Positions 6,442-16,397 are shown, numbered from the stretch's first letter. The stretch is DNA of 64,000 nucleotides from Pedobacter sp. PAMC26386 (GCA_014302835.1 CP060294.1:3311067-3375066), one strand, 5' to 3'. Numbers and translations: made by a program. Notes: generated by a model not told the origin, from the letters alone.

Positions 6442-8784
6442 ATGAAGAAGCATCTAATTGGTTTATTACTTTTGATCCTGTCAATACTACATTTTCAATC
6501 AGCTTTTGCGCAGCAAGAGACAGAAGCACCTTTCAAAATCAGTACAGAATCTTTTATATTAAATGGTAAACCCTACATTATTCGTTGTGGGGAACTGCAT
6601 TTTGCCAGAATTCCAAGAGCTTATTGGAGACATCGTTTGAAAATGGCCAAAGCGGTTGGTTTAAATACCGTTTGCGCTTATCTGTTTTGGAACTTCCACG
6701 AAACCAGTCCTGGTAAATTCAATTGGGAAGGGCAAGCTGATGCCGCCGAGTTTTGTAAAATAGCGCAGCAGGAAGGGCTATATGTCATATTGCGTCCAGG
6801 CCCATACTCTTGTGCTGAATGGGAGTTTGGAGGTTTTCCATGGTGGCTACTGCAAAAGAAAGACATCAAACTTCGGACACAGGACGCCTACTATTTAGAG
6901 CGCAGCCGTCAGTATTTAAAAGAAGTTGGACGAGTGTTAAGTCCACTTCAAATTACTCATGGAGGCCCTATACTAATGGTACAGGTAGAGAATGAATACG
7001 GGAGTTACGGAACAGACAAAGCTTATATTTTAAAGATCAGAGACTATCTGAAAGCAGCCAATTTTAACGTTCCATTTTTCACCTGTGATGGAAGTGTACA
7101 GCTGAAAAATGATGTACAAAAAGATCTTTTTGCCGTTGTCAATTTCGGGAGCAATCCAGAAGCTAGTTTTAAAGTTTTACGTGAAGTTCAGCCTGAAGGA
7201 CCATTGATGTGCGGCGAATATTACCCGGGCTGGTTTGATTCCTGGGGCTCAGCCCATCACACCGGTTCCAGTGATCGTATCGTTAAAGAACTGGACTGGA
7301 TGCTCGAACACAAAGCTTCTTTTAGTATTTATATGATCCATGGAGGAACCTCTTTCGGTTTATGGTCAGGAGCCAACTGCCAGCCTTATTTACCTCAAAC
7401 ATCCAGTTATGATTACGATGCACCCATCAGTGAAAACGGGTCTGCCAATCCTAAATTTTATGCACTGAGGAATTTGCTCGAAAAGCACCTTCAGCCTGGC
7501 GAAGTTCTACCAGATGTACCTGCTGCAATTCCCGTACAAAAAATACCTCCGTTTAATCTCACTATGGTAGCACCTATCTTACCACAATTGGTTAAACCTG
7601 TACTTAGTGATACCACACTGTACATGGAAGATTTGGGACAGGGTTATGGAATGATGGCTTATGAAACCAGTCTGCCAGCCGGTGCAAAAGGCAACCTTGA
7701 TTTTACCGAAGTCCATGACTATGCCGAAGTTTATCTGGATCAGAAGCTCATTGGGGTATTAAACAGAATGAAAAATGAACATAGCATAGAAATTCCTGCG
7801 CTATCCAAAAAAACCAGACTTCGCATATTGGTTGAAGCCATGGGACGTGTTAATTATGGAGAATACATGCATGACCGCAAAGGGCTGCAAGGTGAAGTTT
7901 TCCTGATCTCCAATACCCGGAAATTGCAATTGAAAGGGTGGAAACATTACTCCATTCCGCTGGGAGAAGGTAATCCTGCATTCAAATATCAAAGCATTAA
8001 AACTGCCGGCAAAATAAATGAACCCGCTTTTTATAAAGGTAGCTTTACTGCTAAAAACAAAAATGATTTTTACCTCGATATGCGCCAGTTTAAAAAAGGC
8101 GTGGTCTGGATTAACGGACACTGTATGGGCCGTTACTGGAATATTGGACCAACTCAAACTATGTATGTCCCTGGTGTATGGTTAAATGCCAGAAAAAATG
8201 AAGTGGTGGTACTGGATCTTCATCGTCCGCTTACACTCCGTTTACAAGGTTTAGAAAAACCGATACTGGATAGTCTTACTCAAGTTAAAACCATTAGCAG
8301 CAATCATCACAAAGCCGGACAGCAGTTTGGCGACAATTCGAGTAACTTGGTCTATAGTGGAACAATGGAAAATTCCACTAAGTGGCAAAATTTCACTTTT
8401 CCGCTTAAGAGCGGCAGATATATTGCCCTGGAAGCATTAAATAGCTTTGCCGATGATCCATTTACTTCACTGGCGGAATTGGAGTTACTGGATGAAAAAG
8501 GCAAACAAATTCCAAGAAATTCATGGAAAGTAGTTTATGTTGACAGTGAGGAACTGAAAAGTGAAGACGGCAAATCGGAGAATGTATTTGATCTCCAGTA
8601 TACCAGTATCTGGCATAGCCAATGGAAGGATAATAGTCCTAAACATCCCCATCAGATTGTAATTGATTTAGGCGCTCAAACAAGCATTAGCGGCATTAAA
8701 ATATTACCCCGTCAGGACATGGAAACAGGAAGAATTAAAGATTTCAGATTTTATCTGGCAGCTAAGCCATTTAAAGGCTTATAA
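6442..8784 (+). CDS. Secreted beta-galactosidase, GH35, with C-terminal discoidin-like domain
   Basis: 780 aa from the ATG at 6442, chosen over upstream starts because it places a clean signal peptide (MKKHLIGLLLLILSILHF, cleavage near AFAQQ) at the N-terminus. Residues ~30-350 are the GH35 barrel, with 'HFARIPRAYWRHRL', the acid/base Glu185 in 'VENEYGSYG' and the nucleophile Glu259 in 'MCGEYYPGW'. Middle jelly-roll domains follow ('NGHCMGRYWNIGPTQTMYVP'), and the last ~130 residues resemble an F5/8-type carbohydrate-binding domain ending in 'IKDFRFYLA'. It probably removes terminal beta-galactose from plant or host glycans in the periplasm or at the cell surface. It lies next to the GH89 fragment, suggesting that a larger glycan-use locus was lost. 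Confidence 0.9.
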   Translation: MKKHLIGLLLLILSILHFQSAFAQQETEAPFKISTESFILNGKPYIIRCGELHFARIPRAYWRHRLKMAKAVGLNTVCAYLFWNFHETSPGKFNWEGQADAAEFCKIAQQEGLYVILRPGPYSCAEWEFGGFPWWLLQKKDIKLRTQDAYYLERSRQYLKEVGRVLSPLQITHGGPILMVQVENEYGSYGTDKAYILKIRDYLKAANFNVPFFTCDGSVQLKNDVQKDLFAVVNFGSNPEASFKVLREVQPEGPLMCGEYYPGWFDSWGSAHHTGSSDRIVKELDWMLEHKASFSIYMIHGGTSFGLWSGANCQPYLPQTSSYDYDAPISENGSANPKFYALRNLLEKHLQPGEVLPDVPAAIPVQKIPPFNLTMVAPILPQLVKPVLSDTTLYMEDLGQGYGMMAYETSLPAGAKGNLDFTEVHDYAEVYLDQKLIGVLNRMKNEHSIEIPALSKKTRLRILVEAMGRVNYGEYMHDRKGLQGEVFLISNTRKLQLKGWKHYSIPLGEGNPAFKYQSIKTAGKINEPAFYKGSFTAKNKNDFYLDMRQFKKGVVWINGHCMGRYWNIGPTQTMYVPGVWLNARKNEVVVLDLHRPLTLRLQGLEKPILDSLTQVKTISSNHHKAGQQFGDNSSNLVYSGTMENSTKWQNFTFPLKSGRYIALEALNSFADDPFTSLAELELLDEKGKQIPRNSWKVVYVDSEELKSEDGKSENVFDLQYTSIWHSQWKDNSPKHPHQIVIDLGAQTSISGIKILPRQDMETGRIKDFRFYLAAKPFKGL

Positions 8785-8867
8785 ATGTGGAAAGACTGCC
8801 ATCTTTCCATTCAATTCCACAAATTATAAAACCAGCGGATAAATCGTTGGTTTTACTTTTTTCTCTG

Positions 8868-9710
8868 TTAAAGATGGAAAACAGCGATTTCCGCTCTTGA
8901 CCCAAATCTTATTGGAAACATGCTTGTACCAATTCCCTTAGAAACATACATTTTTGTTTCACCGACCTCATACCATCCATTTATATATTGACCACTACCC
9001 TGAGGTAGAAAAGGTGCAATCCCTAAAATATTGATCTGTCCTCCATGAGTGTGACCAGATAAGATTAGATCGGCTTGATTGGATTTATCTAAACTACTTG
9101 CCATTACATCTGAATATTCAGGACAATGATTGAGTATAACATGATAATCACTTGGTTTAAACTGTGTCAACGCACTTGTGATATCTGATTTTCCGCCAAC
9201 ATAATCATCCACCCCAGTGACTAAAATAGTCTTTTCACGAAAAGTATATTGATTAGCTTCATTTATCAAAAGATCACAATTATAGCTTTTGTACAGAGAG
9301 TTCAAGGCATTGAGATCCACCTTGCTCCAGTATTCCCAATTTCCGAGAATAGCAACCTTTTTGATCTTCGTGCCTAAAAGCTTCAGAAAAGCTCCCAAAA
9401 CGTTTAATTTACCGGCATCATCTATAGCATCCCCCGTCAAAAAAATCAGATCAGGATTCGAGTCACTTATCTTATCAGCCAGTGTCTTCAATGATCCGGT
9501 TATAGATTTTAAATGAAGATCCGATACCTGAATCACTTTAATACCTGGTGTATGGCCTGGTTTCTTATTCAGATGGAACTCATTCGTTTCTATAAATGCT
9601 TTTTCAAACCAGAAAGCATCAGAAACTAAAAGCAAGGCGGAGGTCCCAACACCTATTTTCACAAATTTACGTCTTGTCAATTTCATTCGTCCGTTATCCT
9701 TACTCTTCAT
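8868..9710 (-). CDS. Tat-exported calcineurin-like metallophosphoesterase (YkuE/YaeI-like)
   Basis: 280 aa; alternative ATG at 9686. A twin-arginine signal (MKLTRRKFVKIG, then a hydrophobic core) precedes the metallophosphoesterase fold: 'VSDLHLKS', 'LTGDAIDD', 'GNWEYW', 'LNHCPEYS' and 'SGHTHGGQ'. These bind a two-metal centre and hydrolyse phosphate esters; YaeI-type members act on UDP-lipid substrates. The third motif reads GNWE where the family usually has GNHE/D, so the catalytic His is Trp here, which may alter or slow the chemistry. Monocistronic and convergent with the GH35 gene. Confidence 0.85.
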   Translation of the reverse strand: MKSKDNGRMKLTRRKFVKIGVGTSALLLVSDAFWFEKAFIETNEFHLNKKPGHTPGIKVIQVSDLHLKSITGSLKTLADKISDSNPDLIFLTGDAIDDAGKLNVLGAFLKLLGTKIKKVAILGNWEYWSKVDLNALNSLYKSYNCDLLINEANQYTFREKTILVTGVDDYVGGKSDITSALTQFKPSDYHVILNHCPEYSDVMASSLDKSNQADLILSGHTHGGQINILGIAPFLPQGSGQYINGWYEVGETKMYVSKGIGTSMFPIRFGSRAEIAVFHL

Positions 9711-9941
9711 ACCCAGCGGATCTGTTTTAATTACATTGGAATTTGGATTACGAAATTTGTTACAAAAAAAGCATCAAAGCTAACCATTGGAAAGCAAGAT
9801 TACCCCACAAATAAAACAACTAAACATTTGTTTAGTATTTATAAATAATTAATTTAGCTGTATCAACTTGTTCCATAAAATAAAAGAAGGAATTCTCTTC
9901 CTGAACTAGCTAATTCCTAACCGTCATCATTATAATCAAAA

Positions 9942-10931
9942 ATGGATAGAAAAGAGTTTTTATCAAAAACAGGACTTGCAGGGGGAGCACTACTATTCAC
10001 ACGTTATCCTGAACTAAAGCCACAAAACAAAAAGATCAGATTCGGTGTCATTGCCGATTTACACCATGATATCATGCATGATAGTCCGGCTCGTTTATCT
10101 GCATTTATAGCGCAGATGAATATTGAATCTCCAGATTTTATTATTCAAATGGGCGACCTTTGCGTACCTAAAAAGGAAAACCTCCCTTTGATGGATATCT
10201 GGAATAAATTCAAAGGACCTGGTTACCATGTCATCGGAAATCATGATACAGATGGTGGATATACCCGCGATCAGGTGGTAGAATTTTGGAAAGCGAAAGC
10301 AAAGTATTACTCTTTTGATGCCAATGGTTTTCACTTTATAGTACTAGATGGTAATGAGCACAATGAAAGTAAGGAACGTCCAGCAGGATATGCCCGATAT
10401 ATATCACCTGTTCAACTGGAATGGTTAAAAGAAGATTTGAACGGAACTTCATTCCCAACCATCGTACTCTGTCATCAGGGCCTGGATAATGACGCTGGAG
10501 GCCTTGAAAATGGCACCTTGTTACGGTATACGCTGGAGCAGGCCAATCAACAAAAGCAAAAAGTGATATTAGTCTTAAGTGGTCACCACCATCAGGATTA
10601 TTATAACCTGATCAACGATATACATTATGTTCAGATCAACAGTGCATCTTATCAATGGCTAGGGGACAAATACAAAGAGATTCGTTACTCCAAAGAGATT
10701 GATAAAAACCATCCCTATATAAAATATACAGTTCCCTACAAAGACCCCATATGGGCAACTATTGAAATTGATCAGAAAGGGAGAATAAAAATCAAAGGCA
10801 GAAAAACTGTTTTCATTGGCCCCTCTCCAGCAGAACTTGGATTGAACCCAATCGATCACATTTACCCGATAGTCCCATTTATTTCTGACAGGAACCTTAC
10901 CAATACCTATACAATCAACCGAATTATATAA
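9942..10931 (+). CDS. Exported metallophosphoesterase (calcineurin-like)
   Basis: 329 aa. A short Tat/Sec-like N-terminus (MDRKEFLSKTGLAGGALLF) is followed by all five metal motifs: 'IADLHHD', 'QMGDLC', 'GNHDTDGG', 'LCHQGLD' and 'SGHHHQDYY'. It therefore keeps the catalytic GNHD that the divergent neighbour at 8868 lacks. The substrate is unknown; related Bacteroidota proteins are annotated as phosphodiesterases or alkaline phosphatases. It is alone on its strand and starts 232 bases from the other phosphoesterase, so the two may share a control region. Confidence 0.85.
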   Translation: MDRKEFLSKTGLAGGALLFTRYPELKPQNKKIRFGVIADLHHDIMHDSPARLSAFIAQMNIESPDFIIQMGDLCVPKKENLPLMDIWNKFKGPGYHVIGNHDTDGGYTRDQVVEFWKAKAKYYSFDANGFHFIVLDGNEHNESKERPAGYARYISPVQLEWLKEDLNGTSFPTIVLCHQGLDNDAGGLENGTLLRYTLEQANQQKQKVILVLSGHHHQDYYNLINDIHYVQINSASYQWLGDKYKEIRYSKEIDKNHPYIKYTVPYKDPIWATIEIDQKGRIKIKGRKTVFIGPSPAELGLNPIDHIYPIVPFISDRNLTNTYTINRII

Positions 10932-11224
10932 AACATGCGCGATTTGTCTATCCAAAAACAAACTGGAAAGTAAAAAGGAGAAATGCTGTAAATACGAAAC
11001 AGAACATCTTAATCTAACTGAAAAGACTCAAAAAAACACACATCAAAACTGGGTTTATCCCCAAACATTACACCTGCTATATGTACTACAGCATTCCGTA
11101 GAGAACTACGGAAAAATTAAAACGAAAAAAGCATTGGTAAACTTGATAATGTACCTAGCTAACCTTAAAATCTAATCTTTAAAAAAAAGAATAATTTTAT
11201 TACTTTCGCAGCAATTCACATATA

Positions 11225-11728
11225 ATGAAACGCATCTCCTATCTGTTTGTCTTTATCTCTCTTCTCTTTATCTTGTCCTGTAAAAAAGAGAAAGAACAGC
11301 CCGTTCCTACCGAAACGATAGAAAGTTTGCTCTGTACTGGAACATGGACAGAAGATTATACTGTTAATATTTATTATAAGTATAAACAGATAACTGATGA
11401 AAAATCAAGTGATGAACCTGATAGTATAAGCAGAAAAAAATCAACAAATGGCTTGAAGGCGACCTTTTACAAGGACACAAAAACAACCTTGATTCTCAAT
11501 GGATATATTAAGCCATTTGAATCAACTTGGGGATATGACCAAGAAATGGGAGTACTTTATACAAAAGCAACTATAGATCTAGGCGCATATATATTTCCTG
11601 TTTTCCCCCCAGGTACAATTGAAGTAAATAAAAACGAGCTTATAGTTAAGGGACTTATTATGTTTTATGTAAATTATGCTAAGGGTACAAAAACAAAAAT
11701 TCTCTCTGAAACTCATTTCAAACACTGA
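11225..11728 (+). CDS. Hypothetical lipoprotein, 167 aa
   Basis: The ATG opens a lipoprotein signal (hydrophobic core ending 'LLFILSCKKE', lipobox Cys19). The mature part begins with 'PTETIESLLCTGTWTEDYTV', reminiscent of lipocalin-like or META-like Bacteroidota lipoproteins that measure about 150 aa and contain a 'TW' near the start. Beta-rich and charged, it is probably anchored in the inner leaflet of the outer membrane. Function unknown; it is convergent with the decarboxylase gene and has no operon partner. Confidence 0.7.
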   Translation: MKRISYLFVFISLLFILSCKKEKEQPVPTETIESLLCTGTWTEDYTVNIYYKYKQITDEKSSDEPDSISRKKSTNGLKATFYKDTKTTLILNGYIKPFESTWGYDQEMGVLYTKATIDLGAYIFPVFPPGTIEVNKNELIVKGLIMFYVNYAKGTKTKILSETHFKH

Positions 11729-11748
11729 GTTAGCCATAGAAATATTGA

Positions 11749-12576
11749 TTAATTCTTACCTCCCCGCTCTACACTTTTAATATCTTCTTCCCGATTCTTT
11801 TTGAAATCAAAATGTTCGAAATCTTTTGTTGCCGGAGGTTGGATAGTATAACTATTCAGCGTATCAATTTCAATCACGATGTCATCAGTTAACAAATCAA
11901 TGATATGGCCCCCATTATCTTTCTGAGTAGACAGATAATGAAAATGATACCCAGAAATATTAGTATTATCCATAAAAGGAGGTAAACGGTAACCGATCAA
12001 ATCCCCTTCACAATTCTTATACTCAAAAAACTTTTGAAGATTTAGCATTTCAGCCAGTGGTGTATGCTGATGTGCTTTCACTGGTGGAAAAGCCCTCGTT
12101 TTAACAGTTTTGAATTTCCCACTGATATGAATTGCATACATGCCATTTACATTGGTTAATACACTATCCAGATAATGAAAAAGAGCTCCTTTATTCAGCC
12201 CTTTTGGAGGAGCAAGCCTTCTGTCCGCACGAAAAAAATTGACCATTGCAAAGGAAGTCAGCTCATGCTCATTGACCAGTGAAGTTTTACCAGTATGCTG
12301 TGTTTTGTAGATTTCTCCTTTAAATACCAACAGCTCTCCATCCAGCTTATCAGGTGCACCCAAACCGAAATCCCCATGCTTTTTAAGTAATTCATAAGGA
12401 TAGAAACCATCATAAAGTCCACCAATAAGTCCGCCGCCAATACCAACGGTAAATAAGGAATGAGGTATACTATCAGTCGGATCAGAGGCAGGGCTTGCGG
12501 CCAGAGTAACTGAACTGGAGATCAGGATGAAAGCAGCAGCTAAACTATAAACGGAGATTAAACTATTGATACGCAT
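11749..12576 (-). CDS. Alpha-acetolactate decarboxylase with an N-terminal signal peptide
   Basis: 275 aa. The core matches AlsD/BudA: 'GLYDGFYPYELLKKHGDFGLG', in which 'HGDFGLG' and 'LDGELLVFKGEIY' are family signatures, then 'KAHQHTPLAE' and the zinc site His211-x-His213 ... His224 ('GYHFHYL', 'GGHIID'), with the 2- and 11-residue spacing of characterised AlsD. The enzyme decarboxylates acetolactate to acetoin. Unusually, the first ~27 residues form a signal peptide (core SLAAAFILISSSVTLAASPA), so export to the periplasm is likely. The upstream neighbour is a secreted carboxypeptidase-regulatory-like protein; 39 bases separate the two. Confidence 0.85.
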   Translation of the reverse strand: MRINSLISVYSLAAAFILISSSVTLAASPASDPTDSIPHSLFTVGIGGGLIGGLYDGFYPYELLKKHGDFGLGAPDKLDGELLVFKGEIYKTQHTGKTSLVNEHELTSFAMVNFFRADRRLAPPKGLNKGALFHYLDSVLTNVNGMYAIHISGKFKTVKTRAFPPVKAHQHTPLAEMLNLQKFFEYKNCEGDLIGYRLPPFMDNTNISGYHFHYLSTQKDNGGHIIDLLTDDIVIEIDTLNSYTIQPPATKDFEHFDFKKNREEDIKSVERGGKN

Positions 12577-12615
12577 GTTTTTTTGTTATTCAGGTGAATA
12601 AAGATACACCCAGAA

Positions 12616-13338
12616 TTACATATAGCCCTTAGTTTTTTTAAACTCCTCGAAAGATTTTTTGATATAGCTGTGAAGATCATAATCAGCCCATTTCCTGACA
12701 TCCTCATTCTTTGGCCAATAGGCTGTTTTAAATTCCTCCAGATCTTCTTCTTTAATCGGAACAACTTGCTTGATCTTCGTCGTATTAAAACGGCTGACCA
12801 CTTCAGTATAAGCAGATTCCCGTTCTATAAACCTCCCAAGTCTTCTGGCTCGCTTTCCGTCCTGGCTAAAAGTTTCATATAAAAAAGTGAGGGGACTCCC
12901 CCCTAAAGGAGACAATAAGGCTTTTGACGGTTTCCCATTATAAAAAATCCCTTTAGCTTTGAAATCGGCCTGAGCATCTCTTAAATCACGTAATAAAGAC
13001 GGACTGGTTATATTTACTTCTTTCAATGTATTTGATGAAATCCGCAGATAAATGACAAGATCTTTTAGATTTTCGACCCTTAATTCTTTAGTTAAATATC
13101 CATCAAGAGAAATTTGCAGCGTATCCCCTTCTTGTGCAAGAACATCAAACAAGCCGAAATTATTAGTTGTGCTTGTATAACCTGTTCTTTTATTATGAAC
13201 TGCCGCACTTCCAAGTCTTGCCTTTGTTCCTTCTTCAAACAGAACACCTTTCAGCTGCTGAGGAGACTGTCCTTTTGCGATGATAAAAAACAGCAGGAAA
13301 AAACTCATCAATAACATTCGCTTACAATTTCGTCCCAT
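12616..13338 (-). CDS. Exported protein with a carboxypeptidase regulatory-like domain
   Basis: 240 aa with a signal peptide (LMSFFLLFFIIAKGQ, cleavage after GQ). Residues ~25-110 form the beta-sandwich seen before plug domains of TonB receptors: 'LKGVLFEEGTKARLGSAAV', 'NNFGLFDVLAQEGDTLQIS', 'DGYLTKELRV', 'LRISSNTLKEV'. Here it is followed by ~130 charged helical residues instead of a barrel, so this is the common Bacteroidota periplasmic 'CarboxypepD_reg-like' protein, not a receptor. It sits 39 bases upstream of the decarboxylase and probably shares its transcript. Function unknown. Confidence 0.7.
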   Translation of the reverse strand: MGRNCKRMLLMSFFLLFFIIAKGQSPQQLKGVLFEEGTKARLGSAAVHNKRTGYTSTTNNFGLFDVLAQEGDTLQISLDGYLTKELRVENLKDLVIYLRISSNTLKEVNITSPSLLRDLRDAQADFKAKGIFYNGKPSKALLSPLGGSPLTFLYETFSQDGKRARRLGRFIERESAYTEVVSRFNTTKIKQVVPIKEEDLEEFKTAYWPKNEDVRKWADYDLHSYIKKSFEEFKKTKGYM

Positions 13339-13373
13339 GTCCTAAAAATAAGCAGAGAAGTAATTACATGCGC

Positions 13374-13409
13374 AATAATTAACACTCTTTAACCAGAGTG
13401 TTAATTATT
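13374..13409. terminator. Strong inverted repeat, probable terminator
   Basis: A perfect 15-bp stem (left arm AATAATTAACACTCT) with a 6-base loop lies between the VOC gene (stop at 13429, leftward) and the next leftward gene. It probably ends the VOC transcript; an operator role cannot be excluded. Confidence 0.55.
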
Positions 13410-13428
13410 GTTAATAGCTATACTGGAC

Positions 13429-13794
13429 TTATTGTGCCGCTTTATCTTCTTCTAGTATCCCATGACAATTCCCGTCCGTATCCATAAAGAAAGCTAACCA
13501 TCCATAAAAAGGAATAGCGAATTTAGGTTTTATGATCTTCCCTCCTGCTTTTTCAATCTTTTGAATTGTTTGGGCTATATTTTCTACATTGATCGTGTTG
13601 CAAACTGGCTGGTTCATCTCAACTGGCTTCATGATTGCGCCATTTATTCCAGGTGTTGTACCATCGCCAGAAATGGCAAGCCAATATTGCTCTTCGCAAA
13701 ACTGTTCAAATTTCCAGTCAAATACTTCCGCAAAGAATTTCATACTTACTTCTGGATTATTAGAAGGTATTTCAAAATGTGTGACCCTATTCAT
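13429..13794 (-). CDS. VOC (glyoxalase/bleomycin-resistance superfamily) protein
   Basis: 121 aa from the ATG at 13794, chosen over 13812 because the fold starts directly at 'MNRVTHFEIPSNNPEVS'. The family pattern is 'FFAEVFDWKFEQF', 'GINGAIMKP', 'CNTINVENI' and 'FMDTDGNCHGILEE', that is, paired beta-alpha-beta-beta-beta modules with a C-terminal Glu metal ligand. The substrate is unknown; small single-domain members of this subgroup are usually annotated only as VOC proteins. Monocistronic, ending before the hairpin at 13374. Confidence 0.8.
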   Translation of the reverse strand: MNRVTHFEIPSNNPEVSMKFFAEVFDWKFEQFCEEQYWLAISGDGTTPGINGAIMKPVEMNQPVCNTINVENIAQTIQKIEKAGGKIIKPKFAIPFYGWLAFFMDTDGNCHGILEEDKAAQ

Positions 13795-13954
13795 AGCTTT
13801 AAGATTTAGCATAGATTAATACTCTAAAATTAAAGCTAATCAGTTTGATTTTCAGGGTGTATATGAGGCAAAATGAGGGGGTGACCAGGACAATTAATCT
13901 GCTGTTTTTTTATATATTTAGTTTTCGCTCATTCAAAACCAAATAGTAACTCCA

Positions 13955-16360
13955 TTGAAACAGATATTTTCCGTTGCCCTTTTATTACTGATCAGCAGCA
14001 CCCTTTCGGCACAAATCAAACTTACAGGTACAGTAAATGACAATCAAAAACTGCCCCTACCCTACTCAGGATTAACATTATCCAATTTAACCAATCACCA
14101 GACAGTTACTTCAGACAGTGCCGGTTTTTTCCGTTTCAACAACTTAAAACCAGGCAAGTATCAGCTCAGTGCATCTTATACCGGATTTCAGAAAAACAGT
14201 ATTGACCTCATCCTTTCTGCCGATACTTCTATAAAATTTGTGTTACAATCCTTAAATAATCAGTTAAGTGAAGTAATAGTCACTGCCGGAAAACCCACGT
14301 TAATTAATAACAACGAAAAATTAACCTACAATGTCTCAAATAGCATTACAGCTACCGGAACTGATGGGCTAACCGCAGTAAGCCAGATCCCTGGTGTCAA
14401 AGTCAGCAGTAACGAAATTACCAGTGCAGGTAAAGGTCAGCTTAAAGTAATGGTTAATGGACAAATCATTCAGCTTGCTGGTTTAGATTTAATGCGCTAT
14501 TTAAAATCTATATCGGCCAACCAGATCTCAAAAATAGAATTCATTAAAAACCCTTCAGCAAATTTTGATGCTGATGGGAATGCGGGTCTCCTCAATATTG
14601 TAACCAAACAGAGCAAAAAACAAGGTTATTCAGGAAATGTACAGTTGAACGGAAAACACTGGATACATGATCAAAGAACTATTTATGGTACAAGTAATTT
14701 TTATGCGCTTAATGGCAGTGCCAGCCTGAACTATAATTCAGAAAAACTAGCTATTTACAGCAGTATCAATCTGGATAAGGATCATCATCTTGAAGGATTT
14801 CAAACAGACCTGTATTATCCAAAACAAACCTGGTTACAAACAGACACAGGAGATTATACTTATCGCAACATCAACATTATTGCAGGGGCAGATTATAAAC
14901 TCAGCCCTAAAACTACTATTGGTCTATCTTACCTGGGCGGACGAAATGTATATGACGGTTCCGATCATGTGAATAACCCAATCTATAACCAAACCGGGAA
15001 GCTGGATTCTACTTTAAAAACCTATGCAACCTATCATCCGATAGCACTGAGCAACTCAATTAATATGCATACCATGATCAATTTTGATACTACAGGAAAA
15101 AAGCTTTCCTTAAATGCAGATTATTACAACTATTACCGCACAGACCGTTCCGATTTTGAAAGCAATAGTTATTTACCGGGGCTCGCCAATGCGGTAAATA
15201 ATACCCGCTACTACGACACCAATAAACAAGATATCAATATCTATACCTTTAAAGCAGATGCTGAACTGCCTACCCGGTATGGAGCCTTATCATTTGGTGG
15301 TAAGCTGAGTTTTATCAATAATTATAGTAATGCTTTTTACTATAATAAGATTAATGAGCATGACCAGGTTTATAATATCAACCTCAGTAACGAATTCGAT
15401 TATACAGAAAATACCCAATCACTTTACGGGAATTTAAGCAAAATACTTGGAAAATGGAGATATCAGGCCGGTCTGCGCGCAGAATTAACACAAACTAAAG
15501 GCTACTCTTATACAGTTGACCAAACTACAAAAAACAGCTATGTAAAACTATTCCCTTCCTTACTTATTTCTTACCAGGCAGATCAGGATGATAGTTTTTC
15601 ATTTACAATGGGCAGACGAATCAACAGACCATCTTTCTGGAGTCTGAATCCCTTTAAGTCACTATATACGGCTTATAGTTACGGTCAGGGCAATCCTTAC
15701 TTACAGCCCGAATTCAACAACAACTTCGAATTATCACATACTTATAAAAACAACCTGACCTCTGCTTTATTCTTAAATATAACCGAAAACGGATTTAACA
15801 ATGTCACTATCGTTAAACCAGATACAAACCTGGTTTACACAACCCCGATAAATTTCCTTAAAACTTATCGTTATGGTATCTCCGAAAGCTATTCCTTAAA
15901 ATTGTTTAGCTGGCTGGAAAACAACAATCAAGCTACATTTTATCATACCAATGCCTATTCCAGCAATAGTAGTTTCAATGATATCAAAGGTTATGGAATG
16001 TATCTCGCCAGTAATAACACTGTCTATTTCAATGCCGATAAAACCTTTGCCGCAGCAGCCAATTTCTGGTACCAATTCCCCGAAATTGATCATATTGGCA
16101 GATCCGGTACGACTTATAAATTAGACCTTGGCTTAACAGTATTAGCTCTTAAAAAGAACCTGAATATCACTTTCAACGTAAATGATGTTTTCAGAAGCAG
16201 TGCTACTTCTGTCACAACCTATGTCAATGGGATCAAGCAAAAGTTCACTAACTTCCAAATCAATCGCTTCGCCCAACTCAGTATGAGCTATCGCTTTGGG
16301 AGTAAACCGAGTAAAGCACGCGTAACTGGTAATGAAGACGAGCGCGGCAGGAATCATTAA
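13955..16360 (+). CDS. Outer-membrane TonB-dependent receptor-like beta-barrel protein (TTG start)
   Basis: 801 aa. The start is TTG at 13955, which places the signal peptide (MKQIFSVALLLLISSTLSAQ) at once; no in-frame ATG with a signal precedes it. Residues ~21-105 are a carboxypeptidase-regulatory domain ('LTGTVNDNQKLPLPYSGL'), ~110-225 a plug-like domain ('PGVKVSSNEIT', 'ISKIEFIKNPSANFDADGN') and the rest a barrel of the OMP_b-brl_2 type ending in 'LSMSYRFG' plus a basic tail. Such proteins import or bind oligopeptides or other ligands; the substrate is unknown and no SusD partner is adjacent. Confidence 0.85.
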   Translation: MKQIFSVALLLLISSTLSAQIKLTGTVNDNQKLPLPYSGLTLSNLTNHQTVTSDSAGFFRFNNLKPGKYQLSASYTGFQKNSIDLILSADTSIKFVLQSLNNQLSEVIVTAGKPTLINNNEKLTYNVSNSITATGTDGLTAVSQIPGVKVSSNEITSAGKGQLKVMVNGQIIQLAGLDLMRYLKSISANQISKIEFIKNPSANFDADGNAGLLNIVTKQSKKQGYSGNVQLNGKHWIHDQRTIYGTSNFYALNGSASLNYNSEKLAIYSSINLDKDHHLEGFQTDLYYPKQTWLQTDTGDYTYRNINIIAGADYKLSPKTTIGLSYLGGRNVYDGSDHVNNPIYNQTGKLDSTLKTYATYHPIALSNSINMHTMINFDTTGKKLSLNADYYNYYRTDRSDFESNSYLPGLANAVNNTRYYDTNKQDINIYTFKADAELPTRYGALSFGGKLSFINNYSNAFYYNKINEHDQVYNINLSNEFDYTENTQSLYGNLSKILGKWRYQAGLRAELTQTKGYSYTVDQTTKNSYVKLFPSLLISYQADQDDSFSFTMGRRINRPSFWSLNPFKSLYTAYSYGQGNPYLQPEFNNNFELSHTYKNNLTSALFLNITENGFNNVTIVKPDTNLVYTTPINFLKTYRYGISESYSLKLFSWLENNNQATFYHTNAYSSNSSFNDIKGYGMYLASNNTVYFNADKTFAAAANFWYQFPEIDHIGRSGTTYKLDLGLTVLALKKNLNITFNVNDVFRSSATSVTTYVNGIKQKFTNFQINRFAQLSMSYRFGSKPSKARVTGNEDERGRNH

Positions 16361-16397
16361 TCCTGCCAATAGTCAGCTTTAATTAACATTTTTCTGA

